A DNA stretch of 64,000 nt, taken from contig NZ_AP018290.1 of the NCBI RefSeq assembly GCF_002368415.1, forward strand, positions 8,919,717-8,983,716, given 5' to 3'. The stretch comes from Calothrix sp. NIES-4105 (GTDB lineage: Bacteria > Cyanobacteriota > Cyanobacteriia > Cyanobacteriales > Nostocaceae). The translations under genes were made by a program, and so were the position numbers. Positions 8,487 through 18,182 of the stretch are shown here, piece by piece (the first letter of the stretch is position 1; each line of letters opens with the position of its first letter). The notes beneath the pieces were generated by a model. It did not search any database. It was not told where the DNA came from and saw only the letters and a list, made by a program, of their open reading frames with translations.

Positions 8487-9188
8487 GTGCGCTTTGATAT
8501 AGTTACGCTGTTTCCAGACTGTTTTACCTCAGTTCTCAACTCAGGGCTGTTGGGTAAAGCTTTAGCCAAACAGATTGCCCAAGTCAATCTGATAAATCCA
8601 CGCGACTTTACTAGCGACAAGCATCGCAAAGTCGATGACGAACCTTACGGTGGTGGTGTCGGGATGCTCATGAAGCCCGAACCGATTTTTGCCGCTGTTG
8701 AGTCGCTGCCGATTCTACCCCGAAGAGAAGTAATATTGATGAGTCCTCAAGGACAAACCATCAATCAACCTTTGTTACGAGAGTTAGCAATTAACTACGA
8801 CCAACTGATAGTTATATGTGGACATTACGAGGGTATCGATGAGCGAGTACAACAAATTGTTACCCGTGAGGTTTCCCTCGGAGATTTTATTTTAACCGGT
8901 GGCGAAATTCCTGCAATGGCATTAATCAATGGTGTCACCCGTTTACTTCCCGGCACCGTTGCCAAAGTCGAATCGATCAAATACGAAAGTTTTGAAGAAA
9001 ATCTACTCGACTACCCTCAATATACTCGCCCTGCCAACTTTCGTGGTTGGAAAGTCCCCAGCGTCCTTCTTAGCGGCAACCACAAGGAAATTGCCAAATG
9101 GCGCCTATGCCAACAAATTGAACGCACTCGCCTTCGTCGTCCCGACTTACTCAAAGCTTGGGAAGAACAGAATAAGGAGGAGAGTTAG
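8487..9188 (+). CDS. trmD: tRNA (guanine-37-N1)-methyltransferase
   Basis: A 233-aa SPOUT-class enzyme that methylates G37 next to the anticodon of tRNAs reading CNN codons, preventing +1 frameshifts. It starts at GTG 8487 (MRFDIVTLFPDCF). Conserved blocks are visible: DDEPYGGGVGMLMKPEPIF, the knot region CGHYEGIDERV, LGDFILTGGE, and LLDYPQYTRP. Length is normal for the family. It is followed, after a repeat-filled 116-bp spacer, by ispF on the same strand, an arrangement I recall from other cyanobacteria. Confidence 0.96.
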   Translation: MRFDIVTLFPDCFTSVLNSGLLGKALAKQIAQVNLINPRDFTSDKHRKVDDEPYGGGVGMLMKPEPIFAAVESLPILPRREVILMSPQGQTINQPLLRELAINYDQLIVICGHYEGIDERVQQIVTREVSLGDFILTGGEIPAMALINGVTRLLPGTVAKVESIKYESFEENLLDYPQYTRPANFRGWKVPSVLLSGNHKEIAKWRLCQQIERTRLRRPDLLKAWEEQNKEES

Positions 9189-9298
9189 GAGTTATGAGTT
9201 ATGAGTTATGAGTTATGAGTTAATGAGTTAATAAGTTACGGATAAGATCAACTAGCTCTAATTCTTCATTCCTAACTCCTAACTCCTAACTCATAACT
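9182..9298. repeat. Heptamer repeat array with inverted counterpart (trmD-ispF spacer)
   Basis: Units of agttatg / agttagg run from 9182 to about 9238. Their reverse complement (taactcc / taactcat units) follows at 9271-9298, so the transcript could fold into a long hairpin. The array begins at the trmD stop and ends 7 bp before ispF. The same type occurs at 19409-19513. Confidence 0.85.
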
Positions 9299-9304
9299 TT
9301 TATT

Positions 9305-9784
9305 ATGTCTATTCGTATTGGTAACGGCTACGATATCCATCGCTTAACTACAGGGCGCCGTCTCATACTCGGTGGCGTTCAAATTGACCACGAACTCGGC
9401 TTGCTTGGACATAGTGATGCTGATGTACTAACTCATGCAATAATGGACGCGATGTTAGGCGCCTTGTCTTTGGGTGACATAGGTTATTATTTTCCACCAA
9501 CAGATCAAAAATGGGCAGGCGCCGATAGTTTAGTTTTGTTAAGCCAAGTAAATCAATTAGTACTAGATAAAGGCTGGAAAATTGGCAATATTGACTCAGT
9601 AGTAGTAGCAGAACGCCCAAAATTAAAACCTCACATTGAGAAAATGCGCGACAAAATAGCAGGAGTATTGCAATTAGAACCAACACAAGTAGGTATTAAA
9701 GCAACCACTAATGAAAAACTAGGACCCGTTGGACGCGAAGAAGGAATTTGCGCTTATGCAGTAGTTTTATTACAAGCAGCTTAA
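9305..9784 (+). CDS. ispF: 2-C-methyl-D-erythritol 2,4-cyclodiphosphate synthase
   Basis: A 159-aa zinc enzyme of the MEP isoprenoid pathway that cyclises CDP-methylerythritol 2-phosphate, supplying precursors for carotenoids, the phytyl chain and quinones. It carries the signature [11 protein letters not shown] at the N-terminus (Asp and His are metal ligands), then [15 protein letters not shown], the flexible [11 protein letters not shown] segment and the C-terminal [16 protein letters not shown]. Full length and no lesions. It starts at ATG 9305. Confidence 0.97.
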   Translation: MSIRIGNGYDIHRLTTGRRLILGGVQIDHELGLLGHSDADVLTHAIMDAMLGALSLGDIGYYFPPTDQKWAGADSLVLLSQVNQLVLDKGWKIGNIDSVVVAERPKLKPHIEKMRDKIAGVLQLEPTQVGIKATTNEKLGPVGREEGICAYAVVLLQAA

Positions 9785-9795
9785 TAAGTTCTTGT

Positions 9796-9820
9796 GGAGC
9801 GGGCATCCTCGCCCGCCCCA
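9796..9820. repeat. Short GC-rich palindrome downstream of ispF
   Basis: The sequence gcgggcatcctcgcccgc lies 15 bp after the ispF stop and folds into a tight hairpin with six GC pairs. It has the look of a dispersed repeat and could also act as a transcript end. Confidence 0.6.
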
Positions 9821-9961
9821 GATATTGGGCAATAATTCTCATAATACTGGGCGCCTAGTCACAGCCATCCCTACAAAAACCTTATATTCCAAAATAGCAG
9901 TAATTTAATCTAACATATAAGTTAAATGTCCAACTTACACAAATCAAAATAGCTGAAGATT

Positions 9962-10498
9962 ATGTACGACTGGATGCGAAAAGAGACTTACACTGAGTCT
10001 TTCATGGATGGTAAAGAACATCTAGCGATGTTAGTAACAAACTTGCGAGACATAGAACTTCCTGATTTTATTGCTTTAGATAAAGATGAAAATGTTATAC
10101 TTGTTGCCGAAGTTACAAGCGAACCACATAGCTTTAAAAATCCTGATACCAGAAAATATGCAGTTTTAGATTTAATTGATGTCTTAAAATTTGCGACCAA
10201 AAATATAATTCCTTTTGCAATGCTTGCTGATCAGGAAAATATTGAGTTTTTACGTTGGGATGGTCAAAATTTATCTGAGCCTATTTTAACTTTAAATACA
10301 GCAGACGTACTTAGCCATTACGAACCTAACTTTGAGGATAAAAGTATATATGATAGATATCTTGTAACTTTGATAGAGTCTTGGCTACGAGATTTAGGGT
10401 ATAATTGGAATTCAGAAATTCCACCGTATTTAAAAGAAATGAAAGAAATAGGTTTTTTGCAGTTAATTCAAGGTGGAATGACTAAAGCATATTATTAA
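9962..10498 (+). CDS. Hypothetical protein, possibly nuclease-like, paired with a PIN-like gene
   Basis: A 178-aa protein starting at ATG 9962. The stretch LPDFIALDKDENVILVAEVT has the P-D ... E-x-x spacing of a PD-(D/E)XK core, but the usual Lys after the Glu is Thr, so catalysis is doubtful. It is followed by a helix-rich region (TRKYAVLDLIDVLKFATKN). No signal peptide or membrane segment. Its stop lies only 3 bp before the start of the PIN-like gene at 10502, so the pair is almost certainly co-transcribed. I do not recognise a named family. Confidence 0.5.
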   Translation: MYDWMRKETYTESFMDGKEHLAMLVTNLRDIELPDFIALDKDENVILVAEVTSEPHSFKNPDTRKYAVLDLIDVLKFATKNIIPFAMLADQENIEFLRWDGQNLSEPILTLNTADVLSHYEPNFEDKSIYDRYLVTLIESWLRDLGYNWNSEIPPYLKEMKEIGFLQLIQGGMTKAYY

Positions 10499-10501
10499 GA
10501 A

Positions 10502-11113
10502 TTGAAAGTGATACTATACATTGAAACTAATTTTATAATTAGTCTTGCGAAAGGACAGGATGTCGAAGCACAAGACTTACTATTCAATACACCAGCATCT
10601 ATTTCCATAGTAATACCCAGTATTTGTTTTTTAGAAGCTCATGCAACATGGCAAAACGGACAGAAGAATAATGAAGATTTTCTTAGAAAAGTAGACATTC
10701 AAATTAGTGAATCATTACAAGATAAAACTTCAATAAATGCTCTATTTACAGCTTCGAGACTCGAGCAATCAAAAAGTAGTTTTGAAGGTCGGATAAGTGA
10801 TATTAAGAAACGTTTTGACTTAACATGTAATGAGCTTGCAAATAAAGCTGAAGAAATACCCCTAGAATTTCCTGTAATTCAGGAGAGTCTAAAAAGGGAT
10901 ATTTTAGAAGATAAGCACTTATTTGATAAAATAATTCTAGAGTGTATAATTCGCCACGCGCGTTTGCATCCTGATATAACAAAAGTATTTTTAAGCTTGA
11001 ATTATAAAGAATTTAGTCAGCAGAAAGTTGCACAACTGTTACAAGATACTGGTATTAGGTATTTCAGTAAAACAACGAATTTTATAGGCTGGTTACAAGC
11101 GCAAAACCCCTAA
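10502..11113 (+). CDS. PIN-domain-like protein
   Basis: A 203-aa protein. The N-terminus VILYIETNFIISLAKGQD fits the first PIN motif (an acidic residue after a beta strand, then N-F/x). PSICFLEAHATW provides the second acidic position, and KVFLSLNYKEF resembles the C-terminal block. PIN domains are Mg-dependent RNases, often toxins. The start is TTG 10502, with GTG 10508 as an alternative. The translational spacing to the upstream gene is 3 bp, so the two products probably work together. A middle helical region (about residues 90-130) replaces part of the usual fold. Confidence 0.55.
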   Translation: MKVILYIETNFIISLAKGQDVEAQDLLFNTPASISIVIPSICFLEAHATWQNGQKNNEDFLRKVDIQISESLQDKTSINALFTASRLEQSKSSFEGRISDIKKRFDLTCNELANKAEEIPLEFPVIQESLKRDILEDKHLFDKIILECIIRHARLHPDITKVFLSLNYKEFSQQKVAQLLQDTGIRYFSKTTNFIGWLQAQNP

Positions 11114-11278
11114 GCTGTAAATATAGGCGCCCCTCATGACACATCATCCCAACGATTGGCGCCGTCTAAATCGAAAAATTTGTTATTATAATTGCCACAA
11201 ATAGTATATCTACGGAATTATTTATTTGACCAAGTATATATACTTATATGATTTAACATAGGAATAAATTATACGTAT

Positions 11279-13078
11279 ATGGCTAGTTTGACCCAGATAT
11301 TCAAAATACTTAACTTTAAGCGCACTTGGGTTATTGGGCTAGTAGGGGTGTTTGTTGCCCTGACGCTCAACGCTTGTAACCCTGCGGGACTAAAAACCAG
11401 TGCCGCTCAAACTCCGCAGCTTGTTGTAAGTATTCTCAGCGACCCTAAGACTTTTAACTACCCACTCAGTAATGAATCTCCTAATATATTTGGGTTGACT
11501 TATGAAGGACTTGTTACTCAAGACCCATTTACAGGTGAAGTTCAACCTGATTTGGCTGAATCTTGGCAAATTTCTGAAGATAAGCTCAAAATTATTTTTA
11601 CGATGCGCGATGGGTTGAAATGGTCGGATGGGAAACCCCTGACTGTTGATGATGTGGTTTTTACCTTCAATAATATTTATCTCAACGAAGCAATTCCTAC
11701 TGACGCGCGCGATGTTCTTAGGGTTGGCGCCAAAGGATTATTACCTACCGTGCGGAAGCTAGATGAACGACGTGTAGAATTTATAACACCAGAACCGTTT
11801 AGTCCGTTCCTGGGTGTAACAGGACTACCGCTTTTACCAGCTCATGCGCTTCGTCCATTTATTCAAACTAAAGACTCTGAAGGAAAACCTGTATTCCTCT
11901 CAAAGTGGGATGTTGATACTCCCCCAGACCAAATTATAGTTAATGGTCCTTACAAGCTTGCTAGATATAATACAGGCGAACGGCTTGTATTTACCCGCAA
12001 TCCTTATTACTGGCGTAAAGATGCCAAAGGTCAGCAGCAACCATATATAGACAGGGTTATTTGGCAAATCGTCGAGTCAACTGATACTGGGTTAATTCAG
12101 TTTCGTTCGGGTGGACTTGATAATGTCGCTGTTACACCTGATTATTTCTCGTTACTAAAAGCTCAAGAAGAGCAAGGTAAATTTAAAATCTACAATGGTG
12201 GACCTGCTGCAAGCACAACGTTTATGTTTTTTAACTTGAATAAGGGAAAGCGTAACGGTGTACCGCTTGTTAACCCTATCAAGTCACGCTGGTTCAATAC
12301 AGTCGAATTTCGTCAAGCTGTTGCTTACGCCATCGATAGGCAAACGATGGTAAATAATATCTATCGAGGATTAGGAGAACTTCAAGATTCTCCGCTTTAT
12401 GCAAAAAGTCCCTACTACTTATCTCCCCAAGAAGGACTTAAGGTTTATAACTACAATCCTGAACAAGCGCGTTCTTTACTTACCAAAGCTGGCTTTAAAT
12501 ATAATAATCGTGGACAGTTACTTGATTCGGATGGCAACCGCGTTAGGTTCACACTGCTTACAAACGCAGGAAATAAAATCCGCGAAGCAATGGGAGCGCA
12601 AATTAAACAAGACTTAGAGAAAGTCGGAATTACGGTTGACTTTACTCCTGTAGCTTGGAGTGCCTTCTTAGATAAAATAGATAACACCCTAGATTGGGAT
12701 GCCGGAATGATTGGTTTTGGCGCCGATTTTGAGCCGAACTCCAGCGCTAACTTGTGGACTCCTGATGGGGGTTCGCATATGTTTAACTTAAAACCACGCG
12801 CGGGAGCTAAACCAATTGAAGGAAGGGTTGTTTATCCTTGGGAAGCTAAAATTGGTGAGTTGTACGTAAAAGCTGCACAAGAATTTGACCAAGCGAAACG
12901 TAAAGCAATTTATGCTGAGTCACAGCAGCTTGCACAGGAATATTTACCTTTAATTCACTTGGTTAACCCATATTCACTGTCAGCTGTGCGTGATAAATTT
13001 ATAGGAATTCGCCATTCTGCAACTGGTGGTTCCTTCTGGAATATCCAAGATATTAAAGTTAAACAAGTTCAACAGTAG
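11279..13078 (+). CDS. ABC transporter substrate-binding lipoprotein (family 5, peptide/nickel type)
   Basis: A 599-aa extracytoplasmic solute-binding protein of the DppA/OppA family (SBP_bac_5). Residues 1-33 form a lipoprotein signal with a hydrophobic run ending in a lipobox (LTLNAC, Cys near 33). The mature part has family blocks such as LAESWQISEDKLKIIFTMRD, LKWSDGKPLTVDDVVFT and NPYYWRKD. It should capture oligopeptides or a similar ligand for an ABC importer. No permease or ATPase gene lies in the window, so its partner is elsewhere. A close paralogue lies at 16233-18044, with a beta-barrel gene on the opposite strand between them. Confidence 0.9.
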   Translation: MASLTQIFKILNFKRTWVIGLVGVFVALTLNACNPAGLKTSAAQTPQLVVSILSDPKTFNYPLSNESPNIFGLTYEGLVTQDPFTGEVQPDLAESWQISEDKLKIIFTMRDGLKWSDGKPLTVDDVVFTFNNIYLNEAIPTDARDVLRVGAKGLLPTVRKLDERRVEFITPEPFSPFLGVTGLPLLPAHALRPFIQTKDSEGKPVFLSKWDVDTPPDQIIVNGPYKLARYNTGERLVFTRNPYYWRKDAKGQQQPYIDRVIWQIVESTDTGLIQFRSGGLDNVAVTPDYFSLLKAQEEQGKFKIYNGGPAASTTFMFFNLNKGKRNGVPLVNPIKSRWFNTVEFRQAVAYAIDRQTMVNNIYRGLGELQDSPLYAKSPYYLSPQEGLKVYNYNPEQARSLLTKAGFKYNNRGQLLDSDGNRVRFTLLTNAGNKIREAMGAQIKQDLEKVGITVDFTPVAWSAFLDKIDNTLDWDAGMIGFGADFEPNSSANLWTPDGGSHMFNLKPRAGAKPIEGRVVYPWEAKIGELYVKAAQEFDQAKRKAIYAESQQLAQEYLPLIHLVNPYSLSAVRDKFIGIRHSATGGSFWNIQDIKVKQVQQ

Positions 13079-13140
13079 GTGCGGCAAAAGCCACCATACA
13101 TCTTAGGGCTAGAGTAGGTGCGGCAAAAGCCACCGTACTT
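13075..13140. repeat. Two direct copies of a short repeat between convergent genes
   Basis: The sequence taggtgcggcaaaagccacc occurs at about 13075-13094 and again near 13113-13133, in the 65-bp gap between the convergent ends of two genes. gtggctttt/aaaagccac gives it hairpin potential. Confidence 0.75.
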
Positions 13141-13142
13141 AA

Positions 13143-15845
13143 TTAAGGTAAACCACAAGTACCTGTAGCTACACTCGTAAATGTAGCAGCAGGAAGTGGG
13201 AGCGCAGGGCTAAATGTACCAACGTTACTTGAAAGCAGCGCGTTTTCTACTCTGAAAATAGAAGTATTACTTCTGGTAAAAGCGTAACCTGTAGTAGAAG
13301 TGGCGCCTGCTGTATTATTTCGTAATGCCAAGCAGAAATTAGAGTTATTTGCAGAACTTGCAGTTAAAGTACCAGTTGCTGTACCACCAGTGTTATTACT
13401 CTGTACATTATTATTTTTAACACTGGCATTAACTTGTGAATTACCACCACTAACCCCAGTATTAGTGCCAGTACGAATACGAATACCTTCCGCGCGACTA
13501 CCGCTAATTGTATTTGTATCAAGTGTTAACTGAAGTTTGCCGTTTTCCTGTGTTTGTACGTCAATACCTCTGGTACTACCAGTAGTAAGAGTGTTGGTAA
13601 TCGTGTTATTAGCAACAGTGACTGTTTGTTGTCCTGTACCACGGGCGCCAACCGCTATTCCATTACTACCACTGTTAGATATTGTATTATTAGAAACAAT
13701 ACCAGTGCTTACAGAATTGTTATCATTACGAGTCAGAATATACTCAATACCGTTATTTCCAGCATTTCTAATTGTGTTGCCAGTAGCAACATAATTGGAA
13801 GTTGAATTGAAACGGGAACGCAAAGCAAGTCCAATATCCCCGACTGTATCTACCTGGTTATTGGTGACGATACCCTGTGTTAGTACAGCATCTCCATCAA
13901 CACCAAAGCTTACACCCTTATCTGCAATATTGGAAATTCTATTACCACTAATTGTTAGACTACCAACTCTGGCGCCTGTATCTGTAGGGTCGTCACCATT
14001 ATTCAAGTTGATATCAATACCATCGGCGCCATCACCACTTCCAATCACACCAATGTTTCTAACGGTATTATTTAAGATGGCAACTTGTGCCGTCGCTGTA
14101 CCACTACACTTTGCAAATGTATCTAAAACTGGTGCAGCGTAACTCCGACAAAGGCTAAATTCAATCCCATCTATTTCCGACGCAACTAAAGGAGTTCCAT
14201 CATTATTAAAGCTAGAGCGAGTGTTATTGTCTCCCACTGTATTATTGGCAATAGTTAAATTAACATCACCTCTATTATTGCGAACAAAAATACTAGCTTC
14301 TAACCCTGTTTGAGTTTGTGGTTGAATGGTATTGAGAACAGTATTATTGGTAATAAATGCTCTACCGCTAACGTTATCTAAACGAATACCTTCACCAATC
14401 GCGTTTCTAACGGTATTACTATCAATATTTGTAGTACTATTGGTGCCTACGAGTACAATACCTCTACCAGCAAGTAGCGTATTTGTATTGGCGCCATTGA
14501 TAGTAACTTGGTTTTGCAAAATGCTAGCATTGGTGTTGTTAGTACCAACAATGCCAGGTTGACCAGCAGTATTGGTAATTGCAAATCCAGATAAAGTTTG
14601 ATTACTACCGTTACTAGCTAAAGTAACTGTTCCTGTAACTCTGGGTAATATACCAGTTCCGGAACCTGGTATTTGAACATTCCCTGCTTGTGTATTAACT
14701 ACCTGTACAGGCGCACTAGATAGAACTTGTACAAGGCTTGGAACTGTAAAACTACCGATGCTAGAATTTGTTCCACCTTGTACGTAAACAATATCGTTCG
14801 CTTTTGCTGACGCTAAAGTTGAGGTGATACTTCCTAATTGATTGTCAGCTAAACTAAATAATGTAATTGCTCCTCCATTTGAGTTGATGGCAGGAACGGT
14901 ATCTCTAACAACTCGGTTATCTACAATAATGCTAGATTCGCGCTGTACTGATTCACCCATGCGCGCGAGTATGCTTTGATTATTATTCTTATTCTTGACT
15001 CCACCTAAACTGGCGCCAATATTAAATACTAAGCGAGTATCAAACTGGGAGTCATTTTGTAACGACAGTCCCATCGTTAAACCGTTCCAGTTTCCAACTA
15101 ATCTACCGCGAACACCTACAAATGCCGGGATACCATCGCTGCTATATACGTAACCTCCAGCATAACCACGTAAGGCACCGTTATTCCAAGAAGCTAGCTT
15201 TGTACCAACTTCTGCATCAACTCCAGAAAATGCTTGCTGGAAAACTCTAACTCGATCTAGCTGTAACGAATTACCTACAAATGAGGGACTTGCAAGTACA
15301 TTTTCTGATAGCTGGTTGCTACTTTTGCTTATAGGAAGATAACCGTTAAGATGAAAATCCCAGTTACCTAAACTTTCAAAACCTACGCCAAGTTGATTAA
15401 ATACACCTTGCCCAGTGTTGCGAGTATCGTATGAAACGTAACCACCAACAATGCGGGTTTTAGCATCGTTAATAACACGATGTCCTAGTAATATATTACC
15501 GCCGAGTGAATCTGTATCTGTATCCCAAAGCATCTTACCTTCGATAAAAGTAAGACTTCTTCCTGGGTTTTGCAATATTGGAAAAAAGATATCAAAACTG
15601 CCATATGGATTATATCCGGCGCCTTCTGTTGTGTACCCAGCACCAACGCGGGGACCAAAGGTAATTACTTCGGGTGCAGCAGTTTCTTCAGTTTGAGCTA
15701 GGAGGTCTTTTGCTGTGTTGGTAGTAAAATTTACTTGGTTTTTAGAAAATGCTGTTTGAGCATTTACTGTTGATGTAAATATACTTAAAAACAGTAGGGT
15801 TAGTGATAGAGATAAAGATGATTTTTGCAGGAGCATTAATTTCAC
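13143..15845 (-). CDS. Inverse-autotransporter-like beta-barrel with beta-helix passenger
   Basis: A 900-aa surface protein. Residues 1-29 form a Sec signal peptide (a Leu/Ser-rich core ending STVNAQ). Residues about 55-290 resemble the inverse-autotransporter/intimin beta-domain: VGAGYTTEGAGYNPYGSFDI, FIEGKMLWDTD, GHRVINDAKTRIVGGYVSYD and alternating aromatic strands. The rest is rich in short NNTI/NTVRN/GNTIS units typical of a right-handed parallel beta-helix (NosD/Pbl-type), with a few Cys near the end. The barrel would sit in the outer membrane with the helix exposed. It lies convergent to, and between, two paralogous peptide-binding lipoproteins. Ligand unknown. Confidence 0.75.
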   Translation of the reverse strand: MKLMLLQKSSLSLSLTLLFLSIFTSTVNAQTAFSKNQVNFTTNTAKDLLAQTEETAAPEVITFGPRVGAGYTTEGAGYNPYGSFDIFFPILQNPGRSLTFIEGKMLWDTDTDSLGGNILLGHRVINDAKTRIVGGYVSYDTRNTGQGVFNQLGVGFESLGNWDFHLNGYLPISKSSNQLSENVLASPSFVGNSLQLDRVRVFQQAFSGVDAEVGTKLASWNNGALRGYAGGYVYSSDGIPAFVGVRGRLVGNWNGLTMGLSLQNDSQFDTRLVFNIGASLGGVKNKNNNQSILARMGESVQRESSIIVDNRVVRDTVPAINSNGGAITLFSLADNQLGSITSTLASAKANDIVYVQGGTNSSIGSFTVPSLVQVLSSAPVQVVNTQAGNVQIPGSGTGILPRVTGTVTLASNGSNQTLSGFAITNTAGQPGIVGTNNTNASILQNQVTINGANTNTLLAGRGIVLVGTNSTTNIDSNTVRNAIGEGIRLDNVSGRAFITNNTVLNTIQPQTQTGLEASIFVRNNRGDVNLTIANNTVGDNNTRSSFNNDGTPLVASEIDGIEFSLCRSYAAPVLDTFAKCSGTATAQVAILNNTVRNIGVIGSGDGADGIDINLNNGDDPTDTGARVGSLTISGNRISNIADKGVSFGVDGDAVLTQGIVTNNQVDTVGDIGLALRSRFNSTSNYVATGNTIRNAGNNGIEYILTRNDNNSVSTGIVSNNTISNSGSNGIAVGARGTGQQTVTVANNTITNTLTTGSTRGIDVQTQENGKLQLTLDTNTISGSRAEGIRIRTGTNTGVSGGNSQVNASVKNNNVQSNNTGGTATGTLTASSANNSNFCLALRNNTAGATSTTGYAFTRSNTSIFRVENALLSSNVGTFSPALPLPAATFTSVATGTCGLP

Positions 15846-16232
15846 GCCTAGAATTTTTAAATTGATACTTGGCTCAATCTAAGATTTATCTGTATTACGT
15901 TAAGAATAGGTAATGCTTCGATTTATGCTAATTTATGATTAGTCATAATAAACTAATTTAAAATTTTCCTTTGACCTGTAAATCTTGCTTTTAATTCCGC
16001 AAAATTAAAATTAGTAATAAAGTTGATTATAAATGAAATTCATATTATTAATTTACGTAGATATACTTTTTTAAAAATATTTATCAAGGCATGGAAATGT
16101 ACCATCTTAATTACGTAGTATGGTGACTGTCTAGGAATACTAATATATGGTGAGCAGATTGCTATATATTATTTGATGTGTGTATAATATATGGCTTATG
16201 GAGATGTGAGCGCTAAAGCGCTACTACGAGCT
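15846..16232. other. AT-rich intergenic region between divergent surface genes
   Basis: This is very AT-rich and has no credible ORF. It should hold promoters for the leftward beta-barrel gene and the rightward lipoprotein gene. Its right end (about 16198-16232) contains a partial dispersed repeat, gcgctaaagcgctactacga. Confidence 0.5.
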
Positions 16233-18044
16233 ATGAGTGATGATTGTTTGCGGTGTTGGCGCCGTTGGGTTGCATTGGTTTTAGTGGGGATATTATTTGT
16301 ATTTTTTCAGGTTGCTATTATTAGTTGTAATCCTAGTAATTTAAGGGCTAAAAGTAATCAGTCACAGTGGACTACTACTCTTCTTAGCGACCCTAAGACT
16401 TTTAATTTTGCTCTCAATGAAGAATTTCCTAATGTGTTTTTGTTTACGGCTGAAGGGTTGACTACTATTAACGCGATGACTCGGAAAATTGAGCCTGCTT
16501 TAGCTCAGTCTTGGCAAATTTCGGATGATAATAAGCGTGTTACTTTTACTTTGCGCGATAATTTAAAGTGGTCGGATGGTCAGCCGTTAACAGCGGAGGA
16601 TGTTGTTTTTACTTATAAAGATATTGCTTTTAATAAGGATATTCCTACAAGTTGGCAAGATACTCTCAAAATTGGTAAGAGTCGCGCGTTTCCTGAAGTA
16701 CGTCAAATTGATCAGCGTACAGTAGAGTTTATTTTGCCTGAACCGTTTGCACCGTTTTTGTTTTCAACTACTGGTTCACCTGATGGTGTGGGAATTTTAC
16801 CGAAGCATGTTTTAGAAAAAACGACAAAAACTAAAGACAAAAATGGCAATACTCAATTTCTATCGACATGGGGTACTGGTACGAACCCTAGAAACATTGT
16901 AGTAAATGGTCCCTATTTGATTGATAGATATATTCCTAGTCAACGGGTGGTGTTTAAACGCAATCCTTATTACTGGCGCCAAGATAATCAAGGTAACAGG
17001 TTGCCTTACGTCGAACAAGTTGTTTGGGAAATTATTGAATCTACTGATACTGGAGTACTGCAATTTCGTTCAGGTGGTTTAGATACGTTGACTGTTTCTC
17101 CAGAGAACTTTTCTTTGCTCAAGAACGAACAAAAACGTGGTGATTTTACTGTATATAATGGTGGCCCTGCTTTTAGTAAAAGCTTTATTTCTTTTAACTT
17201 GAACACTGGCAAACGCCAAAATGGACAACCTGTAGTTAACTCTATAAAATCACGCTGGTTTAATAATGTGGCATTTAGACGCGCGGTTGCTCATGCTATT
17301 GACCGTGAGACGATGCTAAATAACGTATTACGGGGTTTGGGTGAATTACATAACTCTCCAATAGATATTCAAAGTCCGTATTATTTATCACCTGAAAAAG
17401 GTTTGAAAGTATACGAGTATAATCAAGAAAAGGCGAGGAAATTACTTTTAGACGCTGGATTTAAATATGATGCTAGAAAGCAGTTAGTCGATGCGGATGG
17501 AAATCGTGTGCGTTTTACCTTGAATACAAACGTGGAAAATAAAACCCGTGTGACAATGGCAGCGCAAATCAAGGGTGATTTAGCTAGAATAGGTATTCAA
17601 GTTGATTTTAATCCGATTTCTTTTAACACGCTTGTTGATAAACTAAATAATACTCTTGATTGGGAATGTTATTTACTTGGCTTTACTGGTTCGTTGGAAC
17701 CAAACGACGGCGCCAATAAATGGACTCCCGAAGGAAACTCACATTCTTTTAACCAACAGCCACAGCGAGGACAAGAAAAATTAATCGGTAGAAAAATTAA
17801 TGAGTGGGAAGAAGAAATTGGGCGCCTATATATCGAAGCAGCACAAGAATTAGACGACAATAAACGTAAGGAAATCTACGCAAAAACTCAACAACTAACG
17901 CAGCAATATTTACCTGAAATTTACTTAGTGACTCCATTATCTTTGGTAGCAGTCAGAAACCGTATTCAAAACGTTAAATTTTCTGCACTCGGCGCCCAAG
18001 GTGGAACATTATGGAATAAATATGAATTAAAAGTCAAAGAATAG
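16233..18044 (+). CDS. ABC transporter substrate-binding lipoprotein, paralogue (family 5)
   Basis: A 603-aa relative of the protein at 11279-13078, sharing blocks such as LAQSWQISDDNKRVTFTLRD, LKWSDGQPLTAEDVVFT, NPYYWR and the FRSGGLD segment. I chose ATG 16233, which gives a normal lipoprotein signal (basic CLRCWRRW, hydrophobic core, lipobox IISC at about residue 32). The in-frame ATG at 16191 would add 14 residues translated from a dispersed repeat (gcgctaaagcgctactacga). It binds peptides or a similar ligand at the cell surface. No transporter membrane genes are nearby. Confidence 0.88.
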   Translation: MSDDCLRCWRRWVALVLVGILFVFFQVAIISCNPSNLRAKSNQSQWTTTLLSDPKTFNFALNEEFPNVFLFTAEGLTTINAMTRKIEPALAQSWQISDDNKRVTFTLRDNLKWSDGQPLTAEDVVFTYKDIAFNKDIPTSWQDTLKIGKSRAFPEVRQIDQRTVEFILPEPFAPFLFSTTGSPDGVGILPKHVLEKTTKTKDKNGNTQFLSTWGTGTNPRNIVVNGPYLIDRYIPSQRVVFKRNPYYWRQDNQGNRLPYVEQVVWEIIESTDTGVLQFRSGGLDTLTVSPENFSLLKNEQKRGDFTVYNGGPAFSKSFISFNLNTGKRQNGQPVVNSIKSRWFNNVAFRRAVAHAIDRETMLNNVLRGLGELHNSPIDIQSPYYLSPEKGLKVYEYNQEKARKLLLDAGFKYDARKQLVDADGNRVRFTLNTNVENKTRVTMAAQIKGDLARIGIQVDFNPISFNTLVDKLNNTLDWECYLLGFTGSLEPNDGANKWTPEGNSHSFNQQPQRGQEKLIGRKINEWEEEIGRLYIEAAQELDDNKRKEIYAKTQQLTQQYLPEIYLVTPLSLVAVRNRIQNVKFSALGAQGGTLWNKYELKVKE

Positions 18045-18051
18045 TTCATTA

Positions 18052-18170
18052 GTATAGTTCCTTCGTAAGGTGGGCAATGCCCACCATACAATATAGTTCG
18101 TTCGTAACTGCCCACCATACAATATAGTTCGTTCGTAGTTCGTAGGGTGGGCACTGCCCACCATACAATA
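18052..18170. repeat. Tandem hairpin repeats upstream of larB
   Basis: Three imperfect copies of a unit with tatagttcgttcgta, then ggtgggca-tgcccacc, then atacaa lie between the lipoprotein gene and larB. The ggtgggcactgcccacc core is a dispersed palindrome also seen at 25989-26006, 30520-30537 and 54164-54180, with a variant at 62440. The middle copy has lost its left half-stem. Confidence 0.85.
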
Positions 18171-18182
18171 TGACAAAACAAT

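Noticed and set aside
12451-12687. 78-aa minus-strand frame inside the first lipoprotein gene
   Set aside because: It is a shadow of the plus-strand coding frame with no independent signals. Similar shadows inside cphA, the beta-helix genes and the large kinase were dropped too.
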